From the NCBI RefSeq assembly GCF_000147815.2, contig NC_015957.1, positions 3,224,001 to 3,288,000 of the forward strand: DNA of 64,000 bases, read 5' to 3'. Positions 1 to 7,636 of the stretch are shown here, piece by piece. The position numbers and the translations under genes are program-made. Positions within the stretch are counted from its first letter, which is position 1. Each line of letters begins with the position of its first letter. The notes below the pieces were generated by a model. That model was given only the letters and a program-made list of their open reading frames with translations, was not told the origin of the DNA and made no database searches. This stretch comes from Streptomyces violaceusniger Tu 4113 (GTDB lineage Bacteria > Actinomycetota > Actinomycetes > Streptomycetales > Streptomycetaceae).

Positions 1-175
1 CGGCGCGGCCGGTCCCGACCGCGCTGACCTGGGCCATCGCCCGGCGCAGTATCTCTGCCCCGTCCTGGCCGTCGATCCCGTCGTTCCTGTCCTTCCCGTC
101 GATCCCGTCGAAGCTGGTGAACAGGGTCAGACAGCGGTGCAGCAGCAGATCGTGGGCGACACCTGGTGGGGCCAT
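1..175 (-). CDS. N-terminal part of an unrecognised protein (runs off the window)
   Basis: Reading the minus strand from an ATG at 175, an open frame of 58 codons continues off the left edge. The visible protein starts MAPPGVAHDLLLHRC and then has a low-complexity stretch with DGIDGKDRNDGIDGQDG, encoded by a short imperfect DNA repeat, before EILRRAMAQVSAVG. No domain can be named from this fragment. The frame has the GC-rich third positions expected of the host. A GTG at 181 in a different frame is less convincing. The call that it is a real gene rests on the open frame, codon bias and the position of a large upstream intergenic region; function unknown. Confidence 0.45.
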   Translation of the reverse strand, partial: MAPPGVAHDLLLHRCLTLFTSFDGIDGKDRNDGIDGQDGAEILRRAMAQVSAVGTGRA

Positions 176-885
176 TGGGTCACTCCGTGCGTCCTCATGT
201 GTCCTGTGCGTCCTCATGCCTTCTCGAGATGCCTTCTTGAGATGCCTTCTCGAGGAGATCCGCCCGGGCGAGTACCCACTTCATGGCAATTCACCGCATG
301 AGGGTGAAAACGGTGCGCGCATTTCGATCTCCTGGGCGCAGTGGGCGGGCCCGGAGGGGGAGCGGACGGGCCGGGAGGAGGTGTGTCCCGTCTCCTCGCC
401 CGGTGTGACGGCGGAGCGCGCGGACGTGATGCATTTCCCAATTCGACTGTCCGCGGGCAAGATTGGCGGCGCGTCAGAGGGGCGGATCCTGAGGGGTTCA
501 GCGGAGCCGCTTCCAATGGCCCGCCCTCTGGAGGGTCGAGGTCAGCGCGGGGATCGGGCCGCTGGCAGATGCCGGTGACAGGTGCCCGGCCTCCTCCGGC
601 GGCGCACGTCTCCATGGTCAGATCCGGATTGAAGTTTTCCGTTTTTCCTTTCCCCATCGAACGGTTGATCAGTAATCTCGCCTCAGCAGCGGGTTGCCGT
701 GCCGCTCTTCGTCGTGCTCAACTTCCCCGAGGACGCGGACGACCCGAGGGCGGCCCCGGAAGCCGGAAGAGGGCGAAGGAAGTGCAGGACGTGGACTGGC
801 GGCCGGAGGGCATCGACGCCACAGGCGAGGACGCGGCACGTGACAGGGACACAGTCCATGGCGGCTGCCCCGGGGAGCGCGCGAT
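176..885. other. 710-bp intergenic region without a convincing gene
   Basis: This gap separates the leftward truncated gene from the rightward c-di-GMP gene, so it should carry both promoters. Open frames here have no family resemblance and poor starts. It holds a cluster of short direct repeats near its left end (separate entry) and a lower-GC stretch around 620-680 with runs of T and C. I could not place a convincing -35/-10 pair. Confidence 0.5.
187..254. repeat. Short direct and tandem repeats upstream of the leftward gene
   Basis: A 13-bp word, gtgcgtcctcatg, occurs at 187-199 and 206-218. It runs directly into three tandem copies of the 13-bp word atgccttctcgag at 216-228, 229-241 (one mismatch) and 242-254; each exact copy contains the palindrome ctcgag. 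The array lies 12-80 bp upstream of the ATG at 175. It could be a protein-binding array or a small slippage product; the sequence alone does not decide. Confidence 0.6.
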
Positions 886-3132
886 ATGACCTCCGAATCG
901 GGCGGGCCGAGATGTGACCGCGGCGCCGGGGACGCCGCCGGGCCCCCCGCCCCCACGGAGAAAGATCAGTTGAGGCGGTTCGCGGGCATCTGGTGCCGGG
1001 CCGTCCACCCGCTGGCGGCCACGACGATGACCTCCGACGAGTTCGAGGTCTATCTGCTGCCGCTGGCCCACCGGTTGAGCGCCGCCCTACGCGGCTCTCC
1101 CTTCGACACCGAGGCGGCGTACACGGTCGGGGCCGCGCTGGTGAACGCGCAGTGCACCGAGCCGGAAGCGCTGCCCGCCATCCTGGGCGTCATCGACGCG
1201 CACCTGGTGTCCTGCTCGGCGCCCACCGGGCCACCCTCTGCCGCGCCGACCGCCGAACCGCCCGCCGCGCCCGGCCACGAGCCCCTGTCCGAGGAGGAGG
1301 CGCGCGCCCGCTGTGTGCGGCTGCAGCACGCCCTCGCCGCCGGGTTCGTCCGCGAGCTGCGCAAGTGCGAGCGCGATGAGCAGGAGGCCATCTCGCGGGC
1401 CGCGCTGGCCGCCCGGACCGAGGCCGAGAAGGCGCTGCACGCGAGCGAGGCCAAGTTCCAGGCCGTCTTCGAGGGCGCGGTCATCGGCGTGGGCATCGCC
1501 GGACTCGACGGCGAGGTGCTCGTCGTCAACGACGCCATGGCCCGGATGTTCGGCGGGATGGACTTCTTCCGCCCCGGCCGCAACGTCACCGAATTCGTCC
1601 ACCCCGACGACGTACCGGGCGCCCATGAGCTCTACCGCGAGCTGGTCAACGGGGAGCGCGACCACTTCCGCATCGAGAAGCCGCACTACCGCGACGACGG
1701 CAGCGAGCTGTGGACCAATCTCACGGTCACCCTGCTCCGCGACTCCAGCGGCGCCCCGCAGTACCAGCTCGCCCTCGCCGAGGACATCACCGAGCACCGG
1801 CAACTGCGCGAGCGGCTGCGCTACGAGGCCACCCACGACGAGCTGACCGGACTGCCCAACCGCACCCTGTTCCTGGAGCGGCTGGACCAGGTGCTGGCCG
1901 CCGGCGCGGACGCCGAGCGGTTCGGCGTGTGCTATCTGGACCTGGACGGCTTCAAGGCCGTCAACGACAGCCTCGGGCACGCCGCCGGCGACCGCATGCT
2001 CAAGGCCGTCGCCAAGCGCCTCCAGGACTGTGTGAAAACTCCCGCCGAGCTCATCGCCCGGGTCGGCGGCGATGAGTTCCTGGCCCTGGTCACCGGCCCC
2101 GCGGCGCAGGCCGACGGCGCCGGGCTGGCCCGCCGGATGCTCGCCGCGCTCGCCGAACCCGTCCGGGTCGAGGGCCGTGAGCTGCGGGTACGGGCCAGCA
2201 TCGGCGTGGTCGACGGCCGGGCGGGGGAGATCGGCCGGGCCGAGGTGCTGCGCAGCGCCGACATCACGATGTACCGGGCCAAGGCCGCGGGCGGCAACCG
2301 CTATGAGATCGCCGACGCCGACTCCAACGCCCGGGTGATCGCCCGCCACAGCCTCACCAACGGGCTGCCCTCCGCCCTGGAGAAGGGCGAGTTCTTCATC
2401 GAGTACCAGCCGCTGGTACGGCTCACCGACGGCACCGTGCGCGGTGCGGAGGCGCTCGTACGCTGGCTGCATCCGGTGCACGGCGTGCTCGGCCCCGACC
2501 AGTTCATCCCGCTCGCCGAGGACACCGGGCTGATCGTGCCGCTCGGCCGCTGGGTGCTGGAGCAGGCCGCCCGGCAGGCGCGGGAGTGGCGCGACGCCGA
2601 CGAGGACGACGGCGAGCCGCTGCGCGTCAACGTCAATCTCTCGCCGTGCCAACTGAGCCACCCCACGCTGGTCTCCGACACGGTGGCGGTCCTGGAGAAC
2701 GCCGGGCTATGCCCCAGCGCGCTGTGCCTGGAGGTCACCGAGAACGACCTCATCGGCGCCGACGAGAGCGCCCTGCGGCCCCTGCGGCAACTCGCCGACC
2801 TCGGCATGGACATCGCCCTGGACGACTTCGGCACCGGTTACTCCAACCTGTCGTACCTGCGCCGGCTCCCGGTCTCCACGCTCAAGCTGGACCGTTCCTT
2901 CACCCGGGGCATGCAGCGGGCCCCGGCCGATCCGGTCGACGTCAAGATCGTCGAGGGCATCGTCTCGCTCGCCCACACGCTGGACCTCGCGGTGACGGTC
3001 GAGGGCGTGGAGACGGCCGTACAGGCCGAGCATCTGCGGGGGCTGGGCTGTGACACCGCCCAGGGCTGGTACTACGCCCGCCCGGGCCCGCCCGAGCGAC
3101 TGCACACCCTGGCACTGGCCGACGCGAGCTGA
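886..3132 (+). CDS. PAS-GGDEF-EAL bifunctional c-di-GMP turnover protein (RmdA-like layout)
   Basis: This 748-residue cytoplasmic protein has an N-terminal helical region (1-180), a PAS sensor domain (about 188-305), a diguanylate cyclase domain (about 312-465) and an EAL phosphodiesterase domain (about 480-735). The GGDEF signature is intact at 394-398 (context RVGGDEFLAL), as is EAL at 522-524 (GAEALVRW). Downstream EAL catalytic elements NVNLSPCQL, DDFGTGYSNLSYL and VTVEGVE are also present, so both synthesis and hydrolysis of cyclic di-GMP are plausible. No transmembrane segment is visible. The order PAS-GGDEF-EAL matches the Streptomyces RmdA/CdgA class that controls development; orthology is not established. 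The ATG at 886 is preceded by GGGGAG about 8 nt upstream. It is monocistronic, ending at a minisatellite. Confidence 0.9.
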   Translation: MTSESGGPRCDRGAGDAAGPPAPTEKDQLRRFAGIWCRAVHPLAATTMTSDEFEVYLLPLAHRLSAALRGSPFDTEAAYTVGAALVNAQCTEPEALPAILGVIDAHLVSCSAPTGPPSAAPTAEPPAAPGHEPLSEEEARARCVRLQHALAAGFVRELRKCERDEQEAISRAALAARTEAEKALHASEAKFQAVFEGAVIGVGIAGLDGEVLVVNDAMARMFGGMDFFRPGRNVTEFVHPDDVPGAHELYRELVNGERDHFRIEKPHYRDDGSELWTNLTVTLLRDSSGAPQYQLALAEDITEHRQLRERLRYEATHDELTGLPNRTLFLERLDQVLAAGADAERFGVCYLDLDGFKAVNDSLGHAAGDRMLKAVAKRLQDCVKTPAELIARVGGDEFLALVTGPAAQADGAGLARRMLAALAEPVRVEGRELRVRASIGVVDGRAGEIGRAEVLRSADITMYRAKAAGGNRYEIADADSNARVIARHSLTNGLPSALEKGEFFIEYQPLVRLTDGTVRGAEALVRWLHPVHGVLGPDQFIPLAEDTGLIVPLGRWVLEQAARQAREWRDADEDDGEPLRVNVNLSPCQLSHPTLVSDTVAVLENAGLCPSALCLEVTENDLIGADESALRPLRQLADLGMDIALDDFGTGYSNLSYLRRLPVSTLKLDRSFTRGMQRAPADPVDVKIVEGIVSLAHTLDLAVTVEGVETAVQAEHLRGLGCDTAQGWYYARPGPPERLHTLALADAS

Positions 3133-3890
3133 GGCCGCGAGAGGGCGATGCGCGGCGCCTGGCCGGCGCCGCGCGCCGCGCGCCGCGCGGGCGATGCGCC
3201 GCGCGGGCGATGCGCCGCGCGGGCGATGCGCCGCGCGGGCGATGCGCCGCGCGGGCGATGCGCCGCGCGGGCGATGCGCCGCGTAGGCGGTGTGCCCCGC
3301 GAGCCATGTGCCGCATAGGCGATGCGCCGCGCAGAGGATGCGCCTGCAGGTCACGCGCCGCGCAGGCGATGCGTGGCGCAGGTGGCGCGCCCCGCAGGGA
3401 ACGTTCCACGCGGGCGATGTGCCCCGCAGGCCACGCGCCCCGCAGACGCCGCGCCTCGCAGGTAATGCGCCTCGCAGATGGTGCGCTCCTGCAGGTGGTA
3501 TGTCGCGCAGGTGGTGCGTCGTGCAGGGGATGTTCCAAGCGGGCGATGTGCCGTGCAGGTGAGGCGCCCGGCGGACGTCGCGCCACGCAGATGATGCGCT
3601 CCCGCAGGTGATGTGCAGCGCAGGCGGTGCGTCGCGCAGGGGACGTTCCATGCGGGCGATGTGCCGTGCAGGTGAGGCGCCCGGCGGACGTCGCGCCACG
3701 CAGATGATGCGCTCCTGCAGGTGATGTGCAGCGCAGGCGGTGCGTCGTGCAGGTGGGCGCGCCCCGCAGGTGCTGCGCCCCGCAGGTGGTGCGTAGTGCA
3801 GGTGGTGCGCCCTGCACACGCCGCGCCCCGCAGGTGAACGTGCCGCGCAGGCCACGCTCCCCGGCAAGCGCTCCCCGGCAAGCGCCGCGC
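3133..3890. repeat. GC-rich 16-bp minisatellite with higher-order structure
   Basis: The whole gap between two convergent genes consists of about 45 tandem copies of a 16-bp unit. Five copies are exact (gcgatgcgccgcgcgg at 3191-3270); the rest are diverged, mostly beginning gcagg or gcggg. Around 3511-3750 a seven-unit block recurs with a 113-bp period (for example gggcgatgtgccgtgcagg at 3541 and again at 3654), so there is a higher-order repeat on top of the monomer. Because 16 is not a multiple of 3, every frame is translated in turn, which creates long arginine/alanine-rich open frames on both strands that I regard as artefacts. Confidence 0.85.
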
Positions 3891-4247
3891 TCAGCTCGCC
3901 GCGTCGTCCAGCAACCGTGAGCGGATCAGGAAGCGCACACCCTCCGGCGCCTCCAGGGAGAAGCCGCTGCCGCGCCCCGGCACCACGTCCACCGTGAGAT
4001 GCGTGTGCGCCCACCGCTCGAACTGCGAGGCCGACATCCAGAAGCCCACCGGCTCCTCGACCCCGTCCACCTGCAGCTCCGCGAGCAGCACATCCGACCC
4101 GCCCGTACGGAACTCGCCGAGCGGAAAACACATCGGCGCGCTGCCGTCACAGCAGCCGCCCGACTGGTGGAACATCAACGGGCCGTGCTCCGCTCGCAGT
4201 TGGCGGATCAGCTCGGCCGCGGCCGGGGTCAGCGCGATACGTTCCAT
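3891..4247 (-). CDS. DUF779 family protein
   Basis: This 118-residue protein has the conserved features of DUF779: an N-terminal MERIALTPAAAELIRQLRA, a cysteine-rich GGCCDGSAPMC segment preceded by FHQSGG, PLGEF, and a VGFWMS...HTHLTVDVVPGRG segment followed by FSLE and a basic C terminus. Length is typical. The biochemical function is unknown; in many actinobacteria DUF779 genes lie beside aldehyde dehydrogenase genes, but none is adjacent here. The ATG at 4247 is preceded by AGAGGGATCGCCC, a good ribosome site. A flavin monooxygenase lies 143 bp upstream on the same strand and could share a transcript. The cysteine cluster suggests metal binding, but this is inference. Confidence 0.85.
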   Translation of the reverse strand: MERIALTPAAAELIRQLRAEHGPLMFHQSGGCCDGSAPMCFPLGEFRTGGSDVLLAELQVDGVEEPVGFWMSASQFERWAHTHLTVDVVPGRGSGFSLEAPEGVRFLIRSRLLDDAAS

Positions 4248-4390
4248 GGGCGATCCCTCTCCGATCATGCTCACCGAGCGGTCAGGGGCCAGACCCAGCG
4301 AACCCCTCGCCACGTTGCGAGAACGTTGCCCGCGCGGCGTCCCGCAACCGGGCCTGTCCGCGACGGGTTCGTCAGCCGAACACCAGGGGC

Positions 4391-5956
4391 TCACCGCACC
4401 GGCTCCACCGCCTCGTGCTCCGGTGAGGACGTCGGCGCGCCGGTCCATCGGTGCAGGGCGGCTTCGAGGCCGGTGACGGCGGCGAGGCCGGTGGTGTCGG
4501 AGGCCCAGGCGACCACCCCGTCCGGGCGTACCAACACCCCGGTCGGCGCCGCGTGGCCGTCGGTCACGCTGCTCACCCGCCCGCCCCAGGCCGCGGCGCG
4601 GCGGGCGAACGTGCCGTCCGGAGAGCGGTCGAGCAGCAGGAACCCGCCGCCGTGTCCGTGGTCGACCAGCCGCGAGCCGTCCCCCAGCCGCAGGTCGGGG
4701 ACGTAGCGGCCGATCAGCGGATGGTCGCCTGGCAGGTCGATGCACTGCGAGACACCGGAGATCTTCTTGACCGCGTAGGTCGCGCCCTCCCGCGTGCTCA
4801 GCAGATCGGCGACGACCTCCCGGAGCGCGGCCGACTCGGCGTCCCCGCGCATCACCCCGATCTGCGCCCGCGTCCAGTCCAGCACCCAGGCGCCGAGGGG
4901 ACGCCGCTCGGCGTCGTAGGTGTCGAGCAGCCCTTCGGGTGCCCATCCGGCGACCACGGCGCCGAGCTTCCAGCCGAGGTTCATCGCGTCGCCGACCCCG
5001 AGATTGAGCCCCTGACCGCCGAACGGCGAGTGCACATGCGCGGCGTCGCCGGCCAGCAGCACCCGCCCCGCCCCATAGGTGGCGGCCTGGCGGGCGTTGT
5101 CGGTCCAGCGGGTCGCGGCGCCGCGCAGCGCGGTCAGCGTGACGTCGGTGCCCGAGACCCGGCGCAGACTGGTCTGCACCTCCTCGAGGGTGACCGGCGC
5201 CGAGCGGTCGGCGGGAGGTCCGTCGAACTCCACGGTGACCACCCGCCCGGGCTGTGGCCCGTAGCGGTACGCCCCCCGGGTCGACCACACCCATCCGTCG
5301 GCGAGCATCGAGGGGTCGGCGATGTCGGCGACCGCCAGGTGTCCGGTGAGTTCGGGGTCGGTGCCGGGGAAGTCGATGCCCGCGAGGCGGCGTACGGCGC
5401 TGCGCCCGCCGTCGCACCCGACCAGCCACCCGGTGCGCACCGGGCCGGCGGTGGTGCCGACGAGCACGCCGTCGCCGGTGTCTTCGAGCGCGGTGACCTC
5501 CACCCCGCGACACACCGGTATGCCGAGTCGCGCGACATGGCCGGCCAGCAGCTCCTCCAGCTCGCGCTGCGGCACCAGCCTGCCTCCGTCGACCGCGGTG
5601 TGGGCGGCGAGGTCGTGATCGGACCAGTCCACGAGGCCGGCGTCGAGGATCATTCCGGCGAAATGCCCGGTGAACCGCGACCCGGGCGCGCGTCGGCCGC
5701 CACCGGGTGGCTGGTCGTCGGCCGTGCGGGCGAACGACCCCACCCGCTCGAGCATCTCCCGCTGCACCTGCTCGGCGGCGGGCAGCAGGCCGCGGCGGTC
5801 GAGGGCCTCGGCCGTCGGCACATTGATCGCCCCCGCCTTCATCGCCTCGCTCGGCTCGGCCAGCCGCTCGAGTATCTGCACGCTCGCCCCGGAGAGCGCC
5901 AGCTCCGCGGCGAGCACGAGGCCCACCGGCCCGGCTCCGACCACGGTCACGTCCAT
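4391..5956 (-). CDS. FAD-dependent aromatic monooxygenase (rifampicin/tetracycline hydroxylase type)
   Basis: A 521-residue class A flavoprotein monooxygenase. The N-terminal Rossmann motif is VVGAGPVGLVLAAELALSG (from residue 5). The DG motif appears as LVGCDGGRSAVRRLAG, and the FAD-binding GD motif as LLAGDAAHVHSPFGGQGLNLG. The C terminus ends in a thioredoxin-like domain typical of PheA/TfdB and polyketide or rifampicin hydroxylases. It would use NAD(P)H and O2 to hydroxylate an aromatic substrate that cannot be named. It is divergent from a TetR-family gene, with two matching 11-bp operators between them, so it is probably induced by its substrate. Starts at GTG 5968 or 5974 are also possible; I chose ATG 5956 because it begins directly at the first beta strand. 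It lies about 3.2 kb outside the NRPS cluster, so a role in that pathway is not assumed. Confidence 0.85.
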   Translation of the reverse strand: MDVTVVGAGPVGLVLAAELALSGASVQILERLAEPSEAMKAGAINVPTAEALDRRGLLPAAEQVQREMLERVGSFARTADDQPPGGGRRAPGSRFTGHFAGMILDAGLVDWSDHDLAAHTAVDGGRLVPQRELEELLAGHVARLGIPVCRGVEVTALEDTGDGVLVGTTAGPVRTGWLVGCDGGRSAVRRLAGIDFPGTDPELTGHLAVADIADPSMLADGWVWSTRGAYRYGPQPGRVVTVEFDGPPADRSAPVTLEEVQTSLRRVSGTDVTLTALRGAATRWTDNARQAATYGAGRVLLAGDAAHVHSPFGGQGLNLGVGDAMNLGWKLGAVVAGWAPEGLLDTYDAERRPLGAWVLDWTRAQIGVMRGDAESAALREVVADLLSTREGATYAVKKISGVSQCIDLPGDHPLIGRYVPDLRLGDGSRLVDHGHGGGFLLLDRSPDGTFARRAAAWGGRVSSVTDGHAAPTGVLVRPDGVVAWASDTTGLAAVTGLEAALHRWTGAPTSSPEHEAVEPVR

Positions 5957-5980
5957 GTCCTGGTTCACATTCACTGTCAC

Positions 5981-6009
5981 GAACAGTGTTCTATGTACGA
6001 ACAGTGTTC
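5981..6009. promoter_or_regulatory. Tandem operator for the adjacent TetR regulator
   Basis: Two identical copies of the near-palindrome gaacagtgttc lie at 5981-5991 and 5999-6009, separated by 7 bp, giving an 18-bp period. They occupy the short gap between the divergent monooxygenase and TetR genes, where an autoregulating repressor would bind. That the neighbouring TetR protein binds them is inference. Confidence 0.65.
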
Positions 6010-6022
6010 GTGTCAAGCTAGG

Positions 6023-6754
6023 ATGGGTCGGGTGAACCCGAGAGAGCGACGCGCGGCGCGCCACCAGCCGCCGAACCCCGACGCCGAAGCCACCCCCAGG
6101 CCGCGGCGCCGCAAGGCCCCGATCACGGTCGAGCAGGTCATCGACACCGCCCTGGACCTCGTCGCCACCGAGGGCTACGAGGCATTGACCATGCGCCGAC
6201 TGGCCGGCGCGCTCGACACCGGACCCGCCTCGCTCTACGCCCATGTGGTCAACAAGGCCGACCTCGACGAGCTGCTCATCGGGCGGCTGTGCGCCGAGCT
6301 CGTCCTGCCCGAGGCCGACCCCGCGGCCTGGCGGGACCAGATCCGCGGCGTATGTGCCCAGATGCGCGACCAGTACCTGAAGTACCCGGGAATCTCCCGC
6401 GCCGCGCTCGCCATGGCCCCCACCGACCTCGAGATCCTGCGCGTCAGCGAAGGAATGCTGGCGATCCTGCTCGCCGGTGGCGTCGCCCCGCAGACCGCGG
6501 CCTGGGCCATCGACGCCCTCCTGCTGTACGTGGCCGGCTACTGCCTCGAGGTGTCGATCGCGCGCCGGCGATCAACGCAGGATGACGCTGCCTGGGTCCT
6601 CGACCGCGCCGAACTGCTGCGCCGGTTCGCCGCCCTGCCTGCCGAGACCTTCCCCCACACCACCCGCCACGCCGCCGAGCTCACCGCGGGGGAGGGCCAC
6701 GACCGGTTCGAGTTCACGCTCGCGTTGATGGTCGACGGCCTGGCGCGCCGCTAG
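6023..6754 (+). CDS. TetR-family transcriptional repressor
   Basis: About 243 residues. A basic N-terminal tail precedes the helix-turn-helix (ITVEQVIDTALDLVATEG, then LTMRRLAGALDTGPASLYAH with a lysine-bearing anchor VVNKADL). The C-terminal ligand domain resembles the tetracyclin-repressor-like class. It is divergent from the flavin monooxygenase and most likely represses it and itself through the tandem 11-bp operators in the gap. ATG 6023 is reported; GTG 6032 is a good alternative because AGGA lies at the right distance upstream of it. The ligand is unknown, probably an aromatic substrate of the monooxygenase. Confidence 0.85.
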   Translation: MGRVNPRERRAARHQPPNPDAEATPRPRRRKAPITVEQVIDTALDLVATEGYEALTMRRLAGALDTGPASLYAHVVNKADLDELLIGRLCAELVLPEADPAAWRDQIRGVCAQMRDQYLKYPGISRAALAMAPTDLEILRVSEGMLAILLAGGVAPQTAAWAIDALLLYVAGYCLEVSIARRRSTQDDAAWVLDRAELLRRFAALPAETFPHTTRHAAELTAGEGHDRFEFTLALMVDGLARR

Positions 6755-6781
6755 CCGCCAAGCGCTCCCTCGCCGAGTTCC

Positions 6782-6831
6782 TTGACTTGCCTATCAGGAA
6801 AGTAGGGCGATGACTTTCCTGATAGGAAAGT
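6782..6831 (+). promoter_or_regulatory. Promoter region with two 19-bp operators for the membrane protein/winged-helix operon
   Basis: A -35-like TTGACT is at 6782-6787. Two related 19-bp palindromes follow: 6785-6803 (ACTTGCC-TATCA-GGAAAGT) and 6813-6831 (ACTTTCC-TGATA-GGAAAGT, perfect arms). They are 28 bp centre to centre, overlap the presumed promoter and end 11 bp before the first start codon. This arrangement fits autorepression by the winged-helix protein encoded second in the operon. Confidence 0.65.
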
Positions 6832-6842
6832 GAGGCCTCGTC

Positions 6843-7307
6843 ATGGAGAACATCGCTCCTGAGCAGGCCGGCGCCGCACTGGGCGTGGTCGACCGGGCCC
6901 AACGCCAGGTGGCCGAGGAAGTCGGCTTGCCTCGCGGCTACTGGTGGGCAATGGCTGGTGGCTGGCTTCTGTTGGGCGTACTCGGCAACGTACTGCCGCA
7001 GTGGCTGGCCGGGATAGCGACCGTGGCCTTCGGCATCGGGCACGGGTGGCTCGCCTCCCGCCTGCTCGACGGCCGCCGGCGCACGGATCGGCTGCAGGTG
7101 AGCGCGGCGGTCGCCGGCCACCGCATCCCACTGGTCGTGGTCGGCATGCTGCTCGGACTCATCGGCGCCACTGTCCTCGTGGCACTCGCGCTCGACGCCG
7201 ACGGCGCCGCCCACGCCGGCATCTGGGCGGCGGCGCTGATCGCGGCCGTCGTCGGGTTCGGCGGACCGGAAATCCTGCGGGTGCTGCGTCGTTGGGCGCG
7301 GGCATGA
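6843..7307 (+). CDS. Small multi-pass membrane protein
   Basis: A 154-residue protein with a soluble amphipathic N terminus of about 30 residues and four predicted membrane segments: around 35-52 and 55-72 (after GYWWAMAGG), 95-117 (IPLVVVGMLLGLIGATVLVALAL) and 125-145 (AGIWAAALIAAVVGFGG). No enzymatic motif is visible and I do not recognise the family with confidence. It is the first gene of a two-gene operon; its TGA overlaps the ATG of the downstream regulator (ATGA), so the two are translationally coupled. GAGG is 7 nt before the ATG. Such pairs of a small membrane protein and a winged-helix regulator are common in actinobacteria; the job of the pair is unknown. Confidence 0.75.
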   Translation: MENIAPEQAGAALGVVDRAQRQVAEEVGLPRGYWWAMAGGWLLLGVLGNVLPQWLAGIATVAFGIGHGWLASRLLDGRRRTDRLQVSAAVAGHRIPLVVVGMLLGLIGATVLVALALDADGAAHAGIWAAALIAAVVGFGGPEILRVLRRWARA

Positions 7308-7627
7308 CGGAGGCGCGGTTCGACGAGCTGATCCATCCCAGCACCCGCCTGTCGCTGGTGGCGACACTGGCAGCCGCCGACTGGGCCGAGTTCGCCTTCC
7401 TCAAGGACCGGCTGGGGATGTCCGACTCGGCACTGTCCAAGCAGCTCGCGACCCTCGAAGAGGCCGGGTATGTCGCCACGGAACGCCGCCTCAGCGGCAG
7501 CCGCCGCAAGGTACGCGCCCGGCTGACCCCCACCGGCCGGGACGCCTTCACCGGCCATGTCGCCGCACTGCGGGAAATCGTCGCCGACGCCGCAAGTCCG
7601 GCCGAAGGGCCGGCGACTCGCTCATGA
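7304..7627 (+). CDS. Winged-helix transcriptional regulator (MarR-like, HTH_34 type)
   Basis: A 107-residue protein that is essentially one winged-helix domain. RFDELIHPSTRLSLVATL leads into helix 2, the recognition helix lies in MSDSALSKQLATLEEAGYV, and the wing is in RLSGSRRKVRARLTPTGRDAF. This is the standalone winged-helix DNA-binding domain type (PF13601-like) found in many Streptomyces. It overlaps the upstream membrane protein gene by 4 bp. The two 19-bp palindromes before that gene are the obvious targets, suggesting autorepression of the operon. There is no sensor domain, so any signal would come through dimer stability or the membrane partner. Confidence 0.85.
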   Translation: MTEARFDELIHPSTRLSLVATLAAADWAEFAFLKDRLGMSDSALSKQLATLEEAGYVATERRLSGSRRKVRARLTPTGRDAFTGHVAALREIVADAASPAEGPATRS

Positions 7628-7636
7628 CGTGGTCGC

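Noticed and set aside
3133..3890. CRISPR array
   Set aside because: Units are directly adjacent with no unique spacers, and no cas genes are near.
2707..4131. Arg/Ala/His-rich open frames across the 16-bp repeat on both strands
   Set aside because: The repeat unit is not a multiple of three and stays open in several frames on both strands; there is no start context or domain, so the frames are by-products of the repeat.
4391..6754. FAD monooxygenase and TetR as part of the NRPS cluster
   Set aside because: They are over 3 kb away beyond unrelated genes and have their own divergent control; nothing links them to the peptide.
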